64,000 nucleotides of DNA from Burkholderiaceae bacterium (GTDB lineage Bacteria > Pseudomonadota > Gammaproteobacteria > Burkholderiales > Burkholderiaceae_D), in NCBI GenBank assembly GCA_019232795.1, contig JAFANH010000027.1, positions 62,001-126,000 on the forward strand. Reading direction: 5' to 3'. This document shows positions 36,129-45,399 of the stretch, in pieces. The position numbers and the translations under genes are program-made. The stretch's first letter is position 1; each line of letters begins with the position of its first letter. The notes beneath the pieces were generated by a model. The model made no database searches, was not told where the DNA came from, and saw only the letters and a list, made by a program, of their open reading frames with translations.

Positions 36129-36614
36129 ATGACCCGCAGATACTCGGACATGAACCAGCACGACGCCTTGTACAAGGTGGCGCGCGCTTATCCCGGCGGC
36201 CTGGAAGCGCTGGCCGAGCGCATGGGCGTGTCGGTCAACGTGCTGCGCAACAAGCTGGCGCCCGGCATCGATACGCATTACCCGTCTTTCGAGGAAATGT
36301 CGCAGATCGTCGAGCTATGCTATGAAGCCAGCGTCAAGGACGCCTTGCTGCCCATCCACGCCTTGCTGGCGCGCCACAACATGGCCGCCTTCGTGGTGCC
36401 GGAACCGGAAACGGTGAACACCGACGACTTGTCGCAAACCGTCTGCCGCGTCATGAGCCAGGTCGGCAGCGTGGCTGAAGTGGTGTCGGATGCCTTGCTC
36501 GACGGCGTAATCACCAACGCCGAGGCTGATTTGATCGAACGCGAGTTTCAGGGCGCGCTTACGGCGCTAGGTGAGTGGCGTGCGCGGATTCGGGCGCGGG
36601 GGACGGTGGGGTAG
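36129..36614 (+). CDS. Phage CII-like regulatory protein
   Basis: The ATG at 36129 is better placed after GGAAG than the one at 36114 and gives 161 residues. The N-terminal half reads MNQHDALYKVARAYPGGLEALAERMGVSVNVLRNKL, the pattern of the phage regulatory protein CII family (CP76-like) with a helix-turn-helix. The C-terminal half (LIEREFQGALTALGEWRARI) is helical. No other phage gene is nearby, so it is a domesticated or chromosomal member. It is divergent from the exported protein/DUF2491 operon, with 120 bases between starts and a TACAAT -10-like box at 36053-36058, so it may regulate that operon. Confidence 0.7.
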   Translation: MTRRYSDMNQHDALYKVARAYPGGLEALAERMGVSVNVLRNKLAPGIDTHYPSFEEMSQIVELCYEASVKDALLPIHALLARHNMAAFVVPEPETVNTDDLSQTVCRVMSQVGSVAEVVSDALLDGVITNAEADLIEREFQGALTALGEWRARIRARGTVG

Positions 36615-36699
36615 GGAACTATTGCCGCTTACGTGCGATAAGGCACGTTGAAGCTGTCAATTGCGGCCGCACACTTTCATATCTTCGACTATTTTTCCC

Positions 36700-36797
36700 C
36701 GTCGTTCCCGCGTAGGCGGGAACCCATAAGGCGGTTGTGCGCCCATGCTCACGATGGATTACTGCGGGGCGGCCATCCGATGCGCGGGAATGACGGA
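36700..36797. repeat. Paired REP-like inverted repeat, copy B (diverged)
   Basis: GTCGTTCCCGCGTAGGCGGG (36701-36720) begins one unit, which continues into AACCC. The partner unit ending GATGCGCGGGAATGACGG (36779-36796) is inverted about 54 bases further on. The internal part has diverged from the other three copies and the flanking CCCAG/CTGG boxes are changed. It occupies the gap between the CII-like gene and an acyltransferase gene. Confidence 0.8.
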
Positions 36798-36851
36798 GCA
36801 GCGATGTCGTCGATTGTCTAAATAAATGAACCATTTATCACCGAACTAATC

Positions 36852-38027
36852 TTGTCCGAACTTCCCTTGAGCGTACCTTCGCGTAGCTCCAATCGCTACC
36901 CTGGCCTCGACTTCATCCGCGCCTGCGCCATCCTGTGGGTAATGGTCTACCACTCCAGCCTCTACGGCCTGCTGCCGCGTGACAATCCTTTCATCGCCTT
37001 CGGCTGGATGGGCGTCGACCTGTTCTTCGTTCTCAGTGGTTTCCTGATCGGCGGGCAGTTGTTCCAGCCTTTTGTGCGCGGCGATGCGCCCGACTACCTG
37101 CGCTTTTTCCAACGCCGCTTGTTGCGCACGGTGCCGGCTTTCGCCGTCATGCTGGCGGTCTACTTCCTGCTGCCATCGTGGCGCGAGCAGAGCTTTATCC
37201 AGCCGTTGTGGCAATTCCTTACCTTCACGCAAAACCTGTTCATCCACGCCGGGCCGGGGATTGCGTTTTCGCATGCGTGGTCGCTGTGCGTGGAAGAGCA
37301 GTTCTATTTGGTGTTCCCCTTGATCGTGATGCTCGGCGCACGCAAGCCCAGTGCACGCAAGTTTGCCTTGATAGCGGGTGGCGTGCTGCTGTTCGGCGTG
37401 GCAGTGCGTGCCTATGCCTGGCTGCACTACGTGGCCGACCCGACTCTTACACTGGATGACGGGATTGATTGGCGCGCCTACATGTCCGACATCTATTACC
37501 CGACCTGGAGCCGGCTCGACGGTTTGCTGGCCGGCGTGGTGTTGGCCGCCGTCAGAATCCTCCGCCCGCAATGGTGGAAGCGGTTCACGGTGCGGCCGAA
37601 TTGGCTGGCTGCTCTCGGCATCGCTGGCGTGGCTGGAACCGCATGGTTCTTCGATGACCAGATCGCGCAATTCTGGCCGGCCGTGTTCGGCTATCCCTTG
37701 CTGGCGGCGAGCATCGCGCTGATCGTGGCGGCTGGCGCCGAGCCGCGCAGCCTGTTGTGCCGTTTGCCGGTACCCGGTGCAGCGACCCTAGCCGCGGCTG
37801 CCTACAGCTTGTACCTGAGCCATAAGATGGTGTTTCAGGCTGTGAAAATGGCGGGCAGTGCGCACGGCCTCGGTGGTGCTGAGTTGGCGCTGTTGGCGTT
37901 CGGAGCGGCTTTCCTTGCCGGGTCCGCACTTTACCTGGCGGTGGAGCGACCTTTCCTGCAACTGCGAGAGCGGATCACCGTGGCGCGACATTTACCCGTG
38001 GCGGCGCCAACTGCCGCCACTCCCTGA
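36852..38027 (+). CDS. Membrane acyltransferase family 3 protein
   Basis: The 391-residue protein has about ten hydrophobic segments and the acyltransferase-3 opening PGLDFIRACAILWVMVYHSS with the conserved Arg and His, followed by GWMGVDLFFVLSGFLIG. Members O-acylate sugars of polysaccharides, lipopolysaccharide or peptidoglycan. The start is uncertain: TTG 36852 is the first start in frame after a stop, and the only later ATG cuts into the first helix. The Arg/His pair is present, so activity is likely, but the acceptor is unknown. There are no polysaccharide genes next to it. Confidence 0.85.
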   Translation: MSELPLSVPSRSSNRYPGLDFIRACAILWVMVYHSSLYGLLPRDNPFIAFGWMGVDLFFVLSGFLIGGQLFQPFVRGDAPDYLRFFQRRLLRTVPAFAVMLAVYFLLPSWREQSFIQPLWQFLTFTQNLFIHAGPGIAFSHAWSLCVEEQFYLVFPLIVMLGARKPSARKFALIAGGVLLFGVAVRAYAWLHYVADPTLTLDDGIDWRAYMSDIYYPTWSRLDGLLAGVVLAAVRILRPQWWKRFTVRPNWLAALGIAGVAGTAWFFDDQIAQFWPAVFGYPLLAASIALIVAAGAEPRSLLCRLPVPGAATLAAAAYSLYLSHKMVFQAVKMAGSAHGLGGAELALLAFGAAFLAGSALYLAVERPFLQLRERITVARHLPVAAPTAATP

Positions 38028-38197
38028 TTCCTTGATTTGATGTACGGCAACTCATTAAAACGATGTTGCTTTATTAATAATCCCATGGCAGCATGACCGG
38101 CATTGCACCAGGTTTTACGTTCCGGCGTTGACCAAGTTTTGTGCTGTCGGTCACGGCAGGCTGGGGCGGCATTTCGATGTCAACCTAGGCCGACGCC

Positions 38198-41100
38198 ATG
38201 CTCTGCGTTCACTGCGAGTTCGATAACCCGTCAGGTAACAAATTCTGCGGCGAATGCGGCACGCCCTTGCGCGGTGACGCGGCAGCGCTCAAGTCATCTC
38301 CCGCGAATTCCTCTCTCAGCGACGAACGCAAGCAAGTTACCGTCATGTTCTGCGACGTGGTCGGTTCGACCGAGTTAACCGCGAAACTTGGCGAAGACCG
38401 CATGCACCGCCTGCTCAACGAATTCTTCGGTATTGCGATAGCTGGGATCCATCGCTACGAAGGCAGCGTCAACAAGTTTCTCGGCGACGGCTTCATGGCC
38501 TTGTTCGGCGCGCCCATCGCACATGAAGACCACACGCGTCGCGCCGCGCTGGCAGCCGTCGCCATCCGCGATGCGGTCGCTAATGCGACTTGGGAAAGCG
38601 TACCTGCCGGACAGCGCCTGCAGATCCGCATGGGCCTCGACACGGGAACGGTGGTGTTCGGCAAGGTGGGTGGCGGCCAGCGCGCTGAGATCACCGCCAT
38701 CGGCGATACCACCAACGTGGCGGCTCGCTTGCAAAGCGAAGCGCCGCCGGGTGGCATAGCCTGCAGCGAAGGCGTCGCCACCACAATCGATGGCCATTTC
38801 GAATGCCGCAAACTCGGTTTACGCACCCTCAAGGGCAAAGGTGAACCGATCCTGGTATACGAGATCGCACTGCGCAAGAAGCGCGCTGCCGGTACTGCAC
38901 AATCGACACTGCCCTTGTTGGGGCGGCAAGCCGAAATGACGCAGGTGCGCAGCGCGCTCGATGCGCTGACCGCGGGGCAGGGCGGCATCCTTATGATCGT
39001 TGGTGAAGCCGGCATGGGGAAATCACGCTTGCTGGCCGAGACTCGCCAATACGCTGCCGGACAAAATTTGGCCTGGGTGGAAGGTACCAGCCTTTCCTTC
39101 GGCAGCACGCTCAGCTACTGGCCGTTTCGTGAAGTGATCCGGCGCTGTTTCAACATCACCGAAGAAGACGGCGAGCGCCAGAGCTGGCAAAAGCTTTCCA
39201 ATCGTATGGCTTCTTTGTTTGGGCGAGAGGCCGGCGAAGAGATGGCGCCCTTCGTCGGCGTGCTGCTTACGCTGAATATGCCGGAACCGTTCGGAAGCCG
39301 CATGCGTGCCATTGATTCGATTTCGATGGGACTCCAGTTGGCGCGCACGGCAAACCTGCTGTTCGAGCGTTTGAGTCGGGAGCAGCCGCTGGCCGTTTGC
39401 CTGGAAGATTGGCACTGGGCTGATTCTTCGTCGGCCGACTTGCTGCTGAGCTTGCTGCAACTGACCCCTGCGAGTCCCATATTATTCGTGATTGCCAGCC
39501 GCCCCGAACAGGCCGGTGCCATGGCGCGTCTTGAAAGGGCCATTGCCGACGATGCAGGTGTGCGAACGGCAGTGCGCCGCGTCCAACTCAAACCCCTTGG
39601 TGGTAACGATGTGCAGCGCATCATAGGCGGCCTGCTGGGCGGCGAGCGGCTGGCGCAAGACGTGGCCGAGTTGTTGAGCGCGCGTGCGGGCGGTAATCCG
39701 TTTTACGTTGGCGAAATGGTGCGTATGCTCAAGGCCACGCATGCCGTCGTCAGGGATGATGCCAGCGGAGAATGGCGTGCCGCTAGCCGCATCGAGGAGC
39801 TGCCTTTGCCGAATTCGATTGAGGGCGTGATCCTGGCGCGTATCGACCGCCTTGAAGACGAGGTCAAGCAAGTGCTTAAAGTCGCGGCTGTAGTCGGCCA
39901 CAGCTTCTTTCATCGGGTGTTGAAGGTCGTTGCGGATGAGGGTGTGACGCTCGATGTCGATCTGGCCAAGCTTGTCCAGGCGCAGTTCATCGATCAAGTC
40001 GAGCGGCATGCCGAAATCGAGTACATGTTCAAGCACCCGCTGATTCAGCAAGCCACCTACAACAGTCTACTGGAATCCCGGCGCAAGCAACTGCACCTAC
40101 GGATTGGTGAAACAATAGAGCAATTCTTCGTTGCCAAGATTGAGGAGTTTTATCCCATCTTGGCCTACCACTACGCGCAAGCGCAGGAGTGGACGAAGGC
40201 GCAGGAGTATTTGATGAAGGCTGCCGACCAGGCTGGCGCCATGTCGGCCAATGAAGAGGCCTTTGCACTGTATCAGCGAACCATTGAGGTGGCGGAGAAG
40301 CATTCGGCGTTAAAGTTCACGCCGTATGAACGTGCTGTGCTCGATGTAAAAATTGGCGAAGCGATGTATGGCGCAGGAAAGCTGATGGAGGCGACACAGT
40401 ATTTCGAAAAAAGCCTGCGGCATTTGGGGGTGAAGTTGCCGACCGGGCGGAAAGAAATCGCACGCAAGACGATTGCTACGCTGATTCAATGTCTGCCCAA
40501 TTGGCTTGCGACGATATACCGAAACAGCCCACAAAGTGGCGAAATATTATCACGTGAGCGAACGTTGATAAGGAAAATTTTAATTAACCAAGGGTGGATT
40601 GATTATTTTTGTAACCCGCACAGACTTTTTCTGGTTACGGCGATTGGATACAAAATAGGACGCGGCGATCAAAATTGCGGCGAATTCGCAGTCAGCTTAA
40701 TTGGGGTCGGCTATGGGCTTTTCTTCTTGGGCCGGCGCAGGTTTGCGGAGAGGTGTTTTCGATTGGCATTACGCATCGCAAAAGATTCCGGCGACACTTC
40801 AAGCATCGCCAATTGCCACGTTGCATACGCCAATTGTCTGGTTTTGATGGGCCTCGGCACGGAGGCAGTCGAAAATTTTATTTCGGCAAGAGAGCTTTTT
40901 GTGAAGGCCGGAGATCTTGGACGGGCGACGACGACGACTCGGGGGCTCGTCGCGTTTTACCGGGAGCTTGGTCATCCGCAGTACCGTCGTCTCAATCAAG
41001 AGACAAACGACCAAGCGAAGTATGCGTTCGATCCTCACAACGCCAGTTTCGTCAAGATGACCAATGGCCGCATTGCAATTTGGGATGGCGACTACGAAGG

Positions 41101-41680
41101 CGCTATTCGCGAATTGGGTTCAGCGATTGACATCTATGCAGTGACAGGAAACGTTTCATCCTCCGTGTCGGCCTTGTGCGAGATGGCGCGCAGTCACATC
41201 ATGATCGGAAATTTTGACGAGGCCGAAAAATGGACGGCCGAAATAGACGCAATCGATCTCAGTCTGCTGCGTGGTTCATTGGCTACTTGGGCAATTATGG
41301 GAAAAGCCCAGGTGCTGTTGATGCTGGCAGAAAGCGGGCGAGAAGCAAGCCGCAATCGATTCCTGGTAGCTGCGGCCGAGGCTTGTCGCGTCGCGACGCG
41401 GTATGCGAAGCGAATCAAGGATTATGGTTGCGTGGAAAGCCTGCGCCTTGAAGCAAACCTGGCTTGGTTGCAAGGCAAGCGTGGCAAGGCGGAAGCCTTG
41501 TGGCACAAGGCCTTGATCGATGCGGAACAAAAGGGCTACAAGCCCGTCCTGGCGGACACCAATCTGGACCTCGGCCAACGCTTGGGGCGGCGCGACAATC
41601 TGCTCAAGGCCCAGGCCCTGTGGGCCGAAATCGGCTCACCCGCCAAGGTGGCCATTATCCAGGACCTGCTGAATCCCTGA
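38198..41680 (+). CDS. Zinc-ribbon adenylate cyclase / AAA ATPase / TPR protein
   Basis: The 1160-residue protein starts with a zinc ribbon (CVHC, then CGEC). A class III nucleotide cyclase domain follows at about residues 45-215, with metal Asp in FCDVVGST and LGDGFMALFG, substrate residues Lys (VNKF) and Asp (IGDTTNVAARLQ), and the Asn/Arg transition-state pair. An AAA/STAND-type ATPase follows with Walker A GEAGMGKS and Walker B AVCLEDWHWAD, and then TPR-like repeats to the end. This layout is that of large signal-transducing cyclases found in bacteria of soil and plant habitats. From about base 40,480 the coding sequence is clearly less GC-rich (ATA, TTA and AAA codons), unlike the N-terminal half. 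Confidence 0.9.
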   Translation: MLCVHCEFDNPSGNKFCGECGTPLRGDAAALKSSPANSSLSDERKQVTVMFCDVVGSTELTAKLGEDRMHRLLNEFFGIAIAGIHRYEGSVNKFLGDGFMALFGAPIAHEDHTRRAALAAVAIRDAVANATWESVPAGQRLQIRMGLDTGTVVFGKVGGGQRAEITAIGDTTNVAARLQSEAPPGGIACSEGVATTIDGHFECRKLGLRTLKGKGEPILVYEIALRKKRAAGTAQSTLPLLGRQAEMTQVRSALDALTAGQGGILMIVGEAGMGKSRLLAETRQYAAGQNLAWVEGTSLSFGSTLSYWPFREVIRRCFNITEEDGERQSWQKLSNRMASLFGREAGEEMAPFVGVLLTLNMPEPFGSRMRAIDSISMGLQLARTANLLFERLSREQPLAVCLEDWHWADSSSADLLLSLLQLTPASPILFVIASRPEQAGAMARLERAIADDAGVRTAVRRVQLKPLGGNDVQRIIGGLLGGERLAQDVAELLSARAGGNPFYVGEMVRMLKATHAVVRDDASGEWRAASRIEELPLPNSIEGVILARIDRLEDEVKQVLKVAAVVGHSFFHRVLKVVADEGVTLDVDLAKLVQAQFIDQVERHAEIEYMFKHPLIQQATYNSLLESRRKQLHLRIGETIEQFFVAKIEEFYPILAYHYAQAQEWTKAQEYLMKAADQAGAMSANEEAFALYQRTIEVAEKHSALKFTPYERAVLDVKIGEAMYGAGKLMEATQYFEKSLRHLGVKLPTGRKEIARKTIATLIQCLPNWLATIYRNSPQSGEILSRERTLIRKILINQGWIDYFCNPHRLFLVTAIGYKIGRGDQNCGEFAVSLIGVGYGLFFLGRRRFAERCFRLALRIAKDSGDTSSIANCHVAYANCLVLMGLGTEAVENFISARELFVKAGDLGRATTTTRGLVAFYRELGHPQYRRLNQETNDQAKYAFDPHNASFVKMTNGRIAIWDGDYEGAIRELGSAIDIYAVTGNVSSSVSALCEMARSHIMIGNFDEAEKWTAEIDAIDLSLLRGSLATWAIMGKAQVLLMLAESGREASRNRFLVAAAEACRVATRYAKRIKDYGCVESLRLEANLAWLQGKRGKAEALWHKALIDAEQKGYKPVLADTNLDLGQRLGRRDNLLKAQALWAEIGSPAKVAIIQDLLNP

Positions 41681-41766
41681 ACACGTTTGCTTGGCGTATT
41701 CGGAAGCCCCAGTTTGGGACAGGGAAGCGCATTGCCTCTTGACTCAATGTTTCATATTATGCAATA

Positions 41767-41823
41767 TTGACATCGCATGATGTCAAATGTAGACTTGCGC
41801 AAAACTGACATTGAATGATGTCA
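41767..41823 (+). promoter_or_regulatory. Promoter with two matching operator dyads
   Basis: TTGACA (41767-41772) is followed after 17 bases by TAGACT, a usable sigma-70 pair. TGACATCGCATGATGTCA (41768-41785) overlaps its -35 and spacer. A second copy, TGACATTGAATGATGTCA (41806-41823), lies just past the expected start point, with centres 38 bases apart. Both have the form TGACAT-N6-ATGTCA. The arrangement is that of a repressor-controlled promoter for the following operon; the repressor gene is not in the window. Confidence 0.7.
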
Positions 41824-41864
41824 AATTAAGGCAAAAAAACTATCACTCCACCACAGGAGGAGAC

Positions 41865-42914
41865 GTGCAGAACTGGATGATCTATGGCGCCAACGGCTAT
41901 AGCGGCCGCTTGATCGCGGCTGAAGCCTTGCGCCTCGGTCTGCGGCCCGTCCTGGCCGGACGCGGTGCGGCGGTCGAAGAACTCGGCGCCGAACTGGGCT
42001 TGCCGGTGCGGCGCTTCGATCTCGGCGACGGCGCTGCCACGCTCGCCGCGCTGACGGATATGGAACTGGTGCTCAATTGTGCCGGGCCGTTCTCGCGCAC
42101 CGCTGCCGCCATGATGGCTGCTTGCCTGCAGGTGAAGGCGCACTACCTCGACATCACCGGCGAATTCCCGGTGTTCGAGCATGCGCGCAGCCTGCATGCG
42201 ACCGCCGTCGAGAAGGGCATCGTGCTGTGCCCCGGCGTCGGCTTCGACGTGATTCCGACCGACTGCCTGGCCGTGGCGTTGAAGCGTGCGCTGCCCGACG
42301 CCACCAGCCTCACGCTGGGCTTCGACACCAGCAGCAGCCTGAGCCCCGGCACCACCAAAACCGTGATCGAGAACCTGCATGAGGGCGGCAAGATACGGCG
42401 CGGCGGCGAGCTGGTGACAGTGCCCAATGCCTGGCGCGTGCGCAAGATCAATTTCGGCTTCGGCAGCAAATGGGCCATGACGTTGCCCTGGGGCGACATT
42501 TCCACCGCCTACGCCAGCACCGGCATTCCCAACATCAAGGTGTACGTGGCCGTGCCGCGCAAGACGGCGCGCCTGTCGCGCTGGACCGACTGGGCGCGCG
42601 GCATTTACCGTCAAGCCTGGCTGCAGCGTTTCCTGTTGCGCTGGGTAGACAAGCACGTGCAGGGCCCGGACGCCGAACAGCGCGCCATGCTGCGCACGGC
42701 GGTATGGGGCAAGGTGCGCAATGCAGAAGGCGTCACGCGCAATGCCCGCGTGGAAACCGCGAGCGTGTACGCGCTCACGGTGTATGGCGCGGTAGCCATG
42801 GTGCGCTGGCTGAAAGAACATGAAGTGGCCGGCGGCTATTACACCCCTGCCATGCTGGCCGGACCTGAATTGGTCGAGAGACTGCCCGGCAGCAGCGAGA
42901 TTCGAATCGTATAA
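41865..42914 (+). CDS. Saccharopine-dehydrogenase-like oxidoreductase (trans-acting enoyl reductase family)
   Basis: GTG 41865 has a strong AGGAGG five bases away, so it is preferred over any upstream start; it gives 349 residues. A Rossmann motif YGANGYSGRLIAAEA opens the protein and NCAGPFSRTAAAM follows, as in NAD(P)-binding proteins of the saccharopine dehydrogenase family, which includes enoyl reductases of lipid biosynthesis. Further landmarks are DITGEFPVFEHAR and GVGFDVIPTDCLA. The substrate is unknown. It is the first gene of a probable operon with an SDR, a monooxygenase and a GMC oxidoreductase and follows a promoter with two dyads. Confidence 0.75.
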   Translation: MQNWMIYGANGYSGRLIAAEALRLGLRPVLAGRGAAVEELGAELGLPVRRFDLGDGAATLAALTDMELVLNCAGPFSRTAAAMMAACLQVKAHYLDITGEFPVFEHARSLHATAVEKGIVLCPGVGFDVIPTDCLAVALKRALPDATSLTLGFDTSSSLSPGTTKTVIENLHEGGKIRRGGELVTVPNAWRVRKINFGFGSKWAMTLPWGDISTAYASTGIPNIKVYVAVPRKTARLSRWTDWARGIYRQAWLQRFLLRWVDKHVQGPDAEQRAMLRTAVWGKVRNAEGVTRNARVETASVYALTVYGAVAMVRWLKEHEVAGGYYTPAMLAGPELVERLPGSSEIRIV

Positions 42915-42946
42915 ACCGCATCGTCTCATTTTGAATAAGGCAAAGC

Positions 42947-43762
42947 ATGAACGTTTTCCAGGGAAAAGTCGCCGTCATCACCGGCGCGGGTTCGGGCATA
43001 GGCCGCCAATTGGCCGTGCAATTGGCGGCGCAGGGCGCACGCCTGGCGATTTCGGACATCAATGAGAGCGGCCTGCAGCAGACCGTGGCGATGTGCCGTG
43101 CGGCACAATCACAATGCGAGGTGCGTAGCTATAAACTCGACGTCTCTTCGCGCGAGCAGGTGTTTGCGCATGCCGAAGACGTCAAGCGCGACTTCGGCAG
43201 CGTGCACTACCTGTTCAATAATGCCGGCGTCACGCTGGTGGGCACCATAGAACATTCCAGCATAGAGGAATTCGAATGGCAGCTCGGCATCAATCTATGG
43301 GGGGTGATCTACGGCGTCAAGGCTTTCCTGCCCATCATGCTGGCGCAACGCGCTGGCCACATCGTCAATATCTCCAGCATCTTCGGCATGATCGGTTTCC
43401 CCGGACAGGGTGCCTACAACGTCTCCAAGTTCGGTGTGCGCGGCCTCACGGAATGTTTGTGGAGCGAACTGGAGGGCACGGGTGTGCAGGCCACCACGGT
43501 GCATCCGGGCGGCATCCGCACCGAGATCGGCGCCAAGGCGCGCATGTGCAAACTGGCGGACGAACAGGAGCACAAGATGCTGCCCTTGGTCGACAGGATG
43601 TTGATCACGCCTCCCGAAGAATGCGCGGCCAATATCCTCAGGGGCGTCGCGCAAGGAAAACGCAAGATCGTCACCGGACACAAGGCGACGCTGGTCGACT
43701 GGCTGTCGCGCCTGGTGCCGGTCAACTATGGCGGTTTCGTCAAGCGCGATATGGGCGTTTAG
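42947..43762 (+). CDS. Short-chain dehydrogenase/reductase
   Basis: The 271-residue protein has the classical SDR signature: VITGAGSGIGRQLA cofactor loop, SDIN (Asp suggests NAD preference), NNAG, catalytic Ser in ISSIFGMIG and the YNVSK active-site pair. The C-terminal part is of normal SDR length. It lies 32 bases after the saccharopine-like reductase gene and 42 bases before the monooxygenase. In similar clusters, SDRs oxidise or reduce an alcohol/ketone pair before or after a Baeyer-Villiger step. That role is inferred from context. Confidence 0.88.
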   Translation: MNVFQGKVAVITGAGSGIGRQLAVQLAAQGARLAISDINESGLQQTVAMCRAAQSQCEVRSYKLDVSSREQVFAHAEDVKRDFGSVHYLFNNAGVTLVGTIEHSSIEEFEWQLGINLWGVIYGVKAFLPIMLAQRAGHIVNISSIFGMIGFPGQGAYNVSKFGVRGLTECLWSELEGTGVQATTVHPGGIRTEIGAKARMCKLADEQEHKMLPLVDRMLITPPEECAANILRGVAQGKRKIVTGHKATLVDWLSRLVPVNYGGFVKRDMGV

Positions 43763-43804
43763 GTTGAGCGTGTGAGGAAACCTGGAACTTTAACTGGAAC
43801 AACA

Positions 43805-45280
43805 ATGCAAAACCCCGCGCAAAACCACTACGACGTCTTGATCATCGGCGCCGGCCTGTCCGGCATCGGCATGGCTTGCCATGTCGTCACCGATTTTCCG
43901 CACTGGAAGGTCGCCATTCTCGAGCGCCGCCAGGCCATAGGCGGCACCTGGGACCTGTTCCGCTATCCCGGCATCCGTTCCGATTCCGACATGCTCAGCT
44001 TCGGCTACGGTTTTCGTCCGTGGAACGAGTTGCAGACGCTGGCCGACGGCCCGTCCATCCGTCAATACGTGGCCGATACCGCGCGCGAATACGGCGTCGA
44101 CAAAAAGATTCAATACGGCCTCAAGATCACGGCCATGGATTGGTCAAGCAAGGATTGCCGCTGGAGCGTGCATGCCATCGAAGAGGCGAGTGGACTGGAA
44201 AATGTGTTCACCTGCAACTTCCTCGCCAACTGCACCGGCTACTACAGCTACGACCAGGGTTTTACACCGGATTTCGAAGGCGTCGATGCCTTCAAGGGCA
44301 AGGTGATCCACCCGCAGCATTGGCCCGAAGACCTCAACTACAGCGGCAAGCGCGTGGTGGTGATTGGCAGCGGCGCCACGGCCGTGACGCTGGTCCCGGC
44401 CATGGCGGATAACGCCGAGCACGTCACCATGCTGCAACGCTCGCCGGGCTACATCTTCTCTTTACCCGCGACTGACGGCCTGGCGCGCGTCTTGAGCAAA
44501 TTCATGCCAAAAAAATGGGCATATGCCTTGGCAAGGCAGCGCCGCATCATGTTCCAGCAAGTGACGTATAAAATCGCCAAGCGCTATCCGAAGCAGGCCA
44601 AATCCTTTCTGCTCAACAGCGTGCGCAAACAGTTGGACGGCCATGCGGACATGTCGCATTTCACGCCCAAGTACAACCCTTGGGACGAGCGCCTGTGCGC
44701 GGTGCCGGACGGCGACTTGTTCAAGGCCATCAAGCGCGGCAAGGCCTCGGTGGTGACTGACCGCATCGAGCGTTTCACCGAAAAGGGCCTGCGCCTGCAA
44801 TCGGGGCGTGAGCTGGAAGCCGACATCATCATTACCGCCACCGGCTTGCAGATGCAATCCTTCGGCGGCATCGCCCTGCGTGTCGACGGTGAAGAAAAGC
44901 ATATCAACGAACGCATGACCTACAAGGGCGTGCTGCTCGAAGGCCTGCCCAACCTGGCCTGGATTTTCGGTTACGTCAACGCGTCGTGGACACTCAAGGC
45001 CGAAATCGCCAGCAACTATTTCTGCCGCCTGCTGCAACTGACCACGCAAAGCGGGTTCCAATCCTTCACGCCGCGCGCGCCGGAGGGTGAAGCCACCAAT
45101 GAAAGCATGTGGTGCGCCTTGCAGTCCGGCTACGTGCTGCGCGCCAGACCCTTCGTTCCGCGTCAGGGCAGGAACTTGCCGTGGAAGGTGCTCAACGATT
45201 ACAAGCGTGACCGCAAGATGCTGCTGGACGAGCCGGTGAATGACGAGGCGCTGGAGTTCAGGAAGGCGAATGCGGGCTAG
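43805..45280 (+). CDS. Flavin-containing (Baeyer-Villiger-type) monooxygenase
   Basis: The ATG at 43805 gives 491 residues. The FAD motif GAGLSGIG occurs near residue 15 and a second dinucleotide motif VIGSGATAV near residue 185. Between them is FKGKVIHPQHWP, which fits the Baeyer-Villiger fingerprint FxGxxxHxxxWP. The protein is related in layout to mycobacterial EtaA/MymA-like monooxygenases. It should insert oxygen next to a ketone or oxidise a heteroatom using NADPH; the substrate is unknown. The frame extends 33 bases upstream to an ATG at 43772, but that N-terminus is not family-like. Confidence 0.9.
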   Translation: MQNPAQNHYDVLIIGAGLSGIGMACHVVTDFPHWKVAILERRQAIGGTWDLFRYPGIRSDSDMLSFGYGFRPWNELQTLADGPSIRQYVADTAREYGVDKKIQYGLKITAMDWSSKDCRWSVHAIEEASGLENVFTCNFLANCTGYYSYDQGFTPDFEGVDAFKGKVIHPQHWPEDLNYSGKRVVVIGSGATAVTLVPAMADNAEHVTMLQRSPGYIFSLPATDGLARVLSKFMPKKWAYALARQRRIMFQQVTYKIAKRYPKQAKSFLLNSVRKQLDGHADMSHFTPKYNPWDERLCAVPDGDLFKAIKRGKASVVTDRIERFTEKGLRLQSGRELEADIIITATGLQMQSFGGIALRVDGEEKHINERMTYKGVLLEGLPNLAWIFGYVNASWTLKAEIASNYFCRLLQLTTQSGFQSFTPRAPEGEATNESMWCALQSGYVLRARPFVPRQGRNLPWKVLNDYKRDRKMLLDEPVNDEALEFRKANAG

Positions 45281-45309
45281 TTTTCCTATAAGCCAGGCTA
45301 TCTATTGCT

Positions 45310-45399
45310 TGTCGTCCCCGCGTAGGCGGGGACCCAGCTTGAAGTTGTTTGAGGAAAAAACAAATGCCACCTGGGCCCCCGCCTACGCGGGGGCGACGT
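45310..45399. repeat. Paired REP-like inverted repeat, copy C
   Basis: The left unit contains GTCGTCCCCGCGTAGGCGGG and the right unit is its inverted copy over about 27 bases, with CTGGG on the inner edge and a 35-base AT-richer spacer. It is the most regular of the four copies. It lies 30 bases after the monooxygenase gene, inside the presumed catabolic operon. Confidence 0.92.

Noticed and set aside
36129-36614. Prophage remnant around the CII-like gene
   Set aside because: No integrase, capsid, tail, lysis or attachment site is found on either side; flanking genes are chromosomal.
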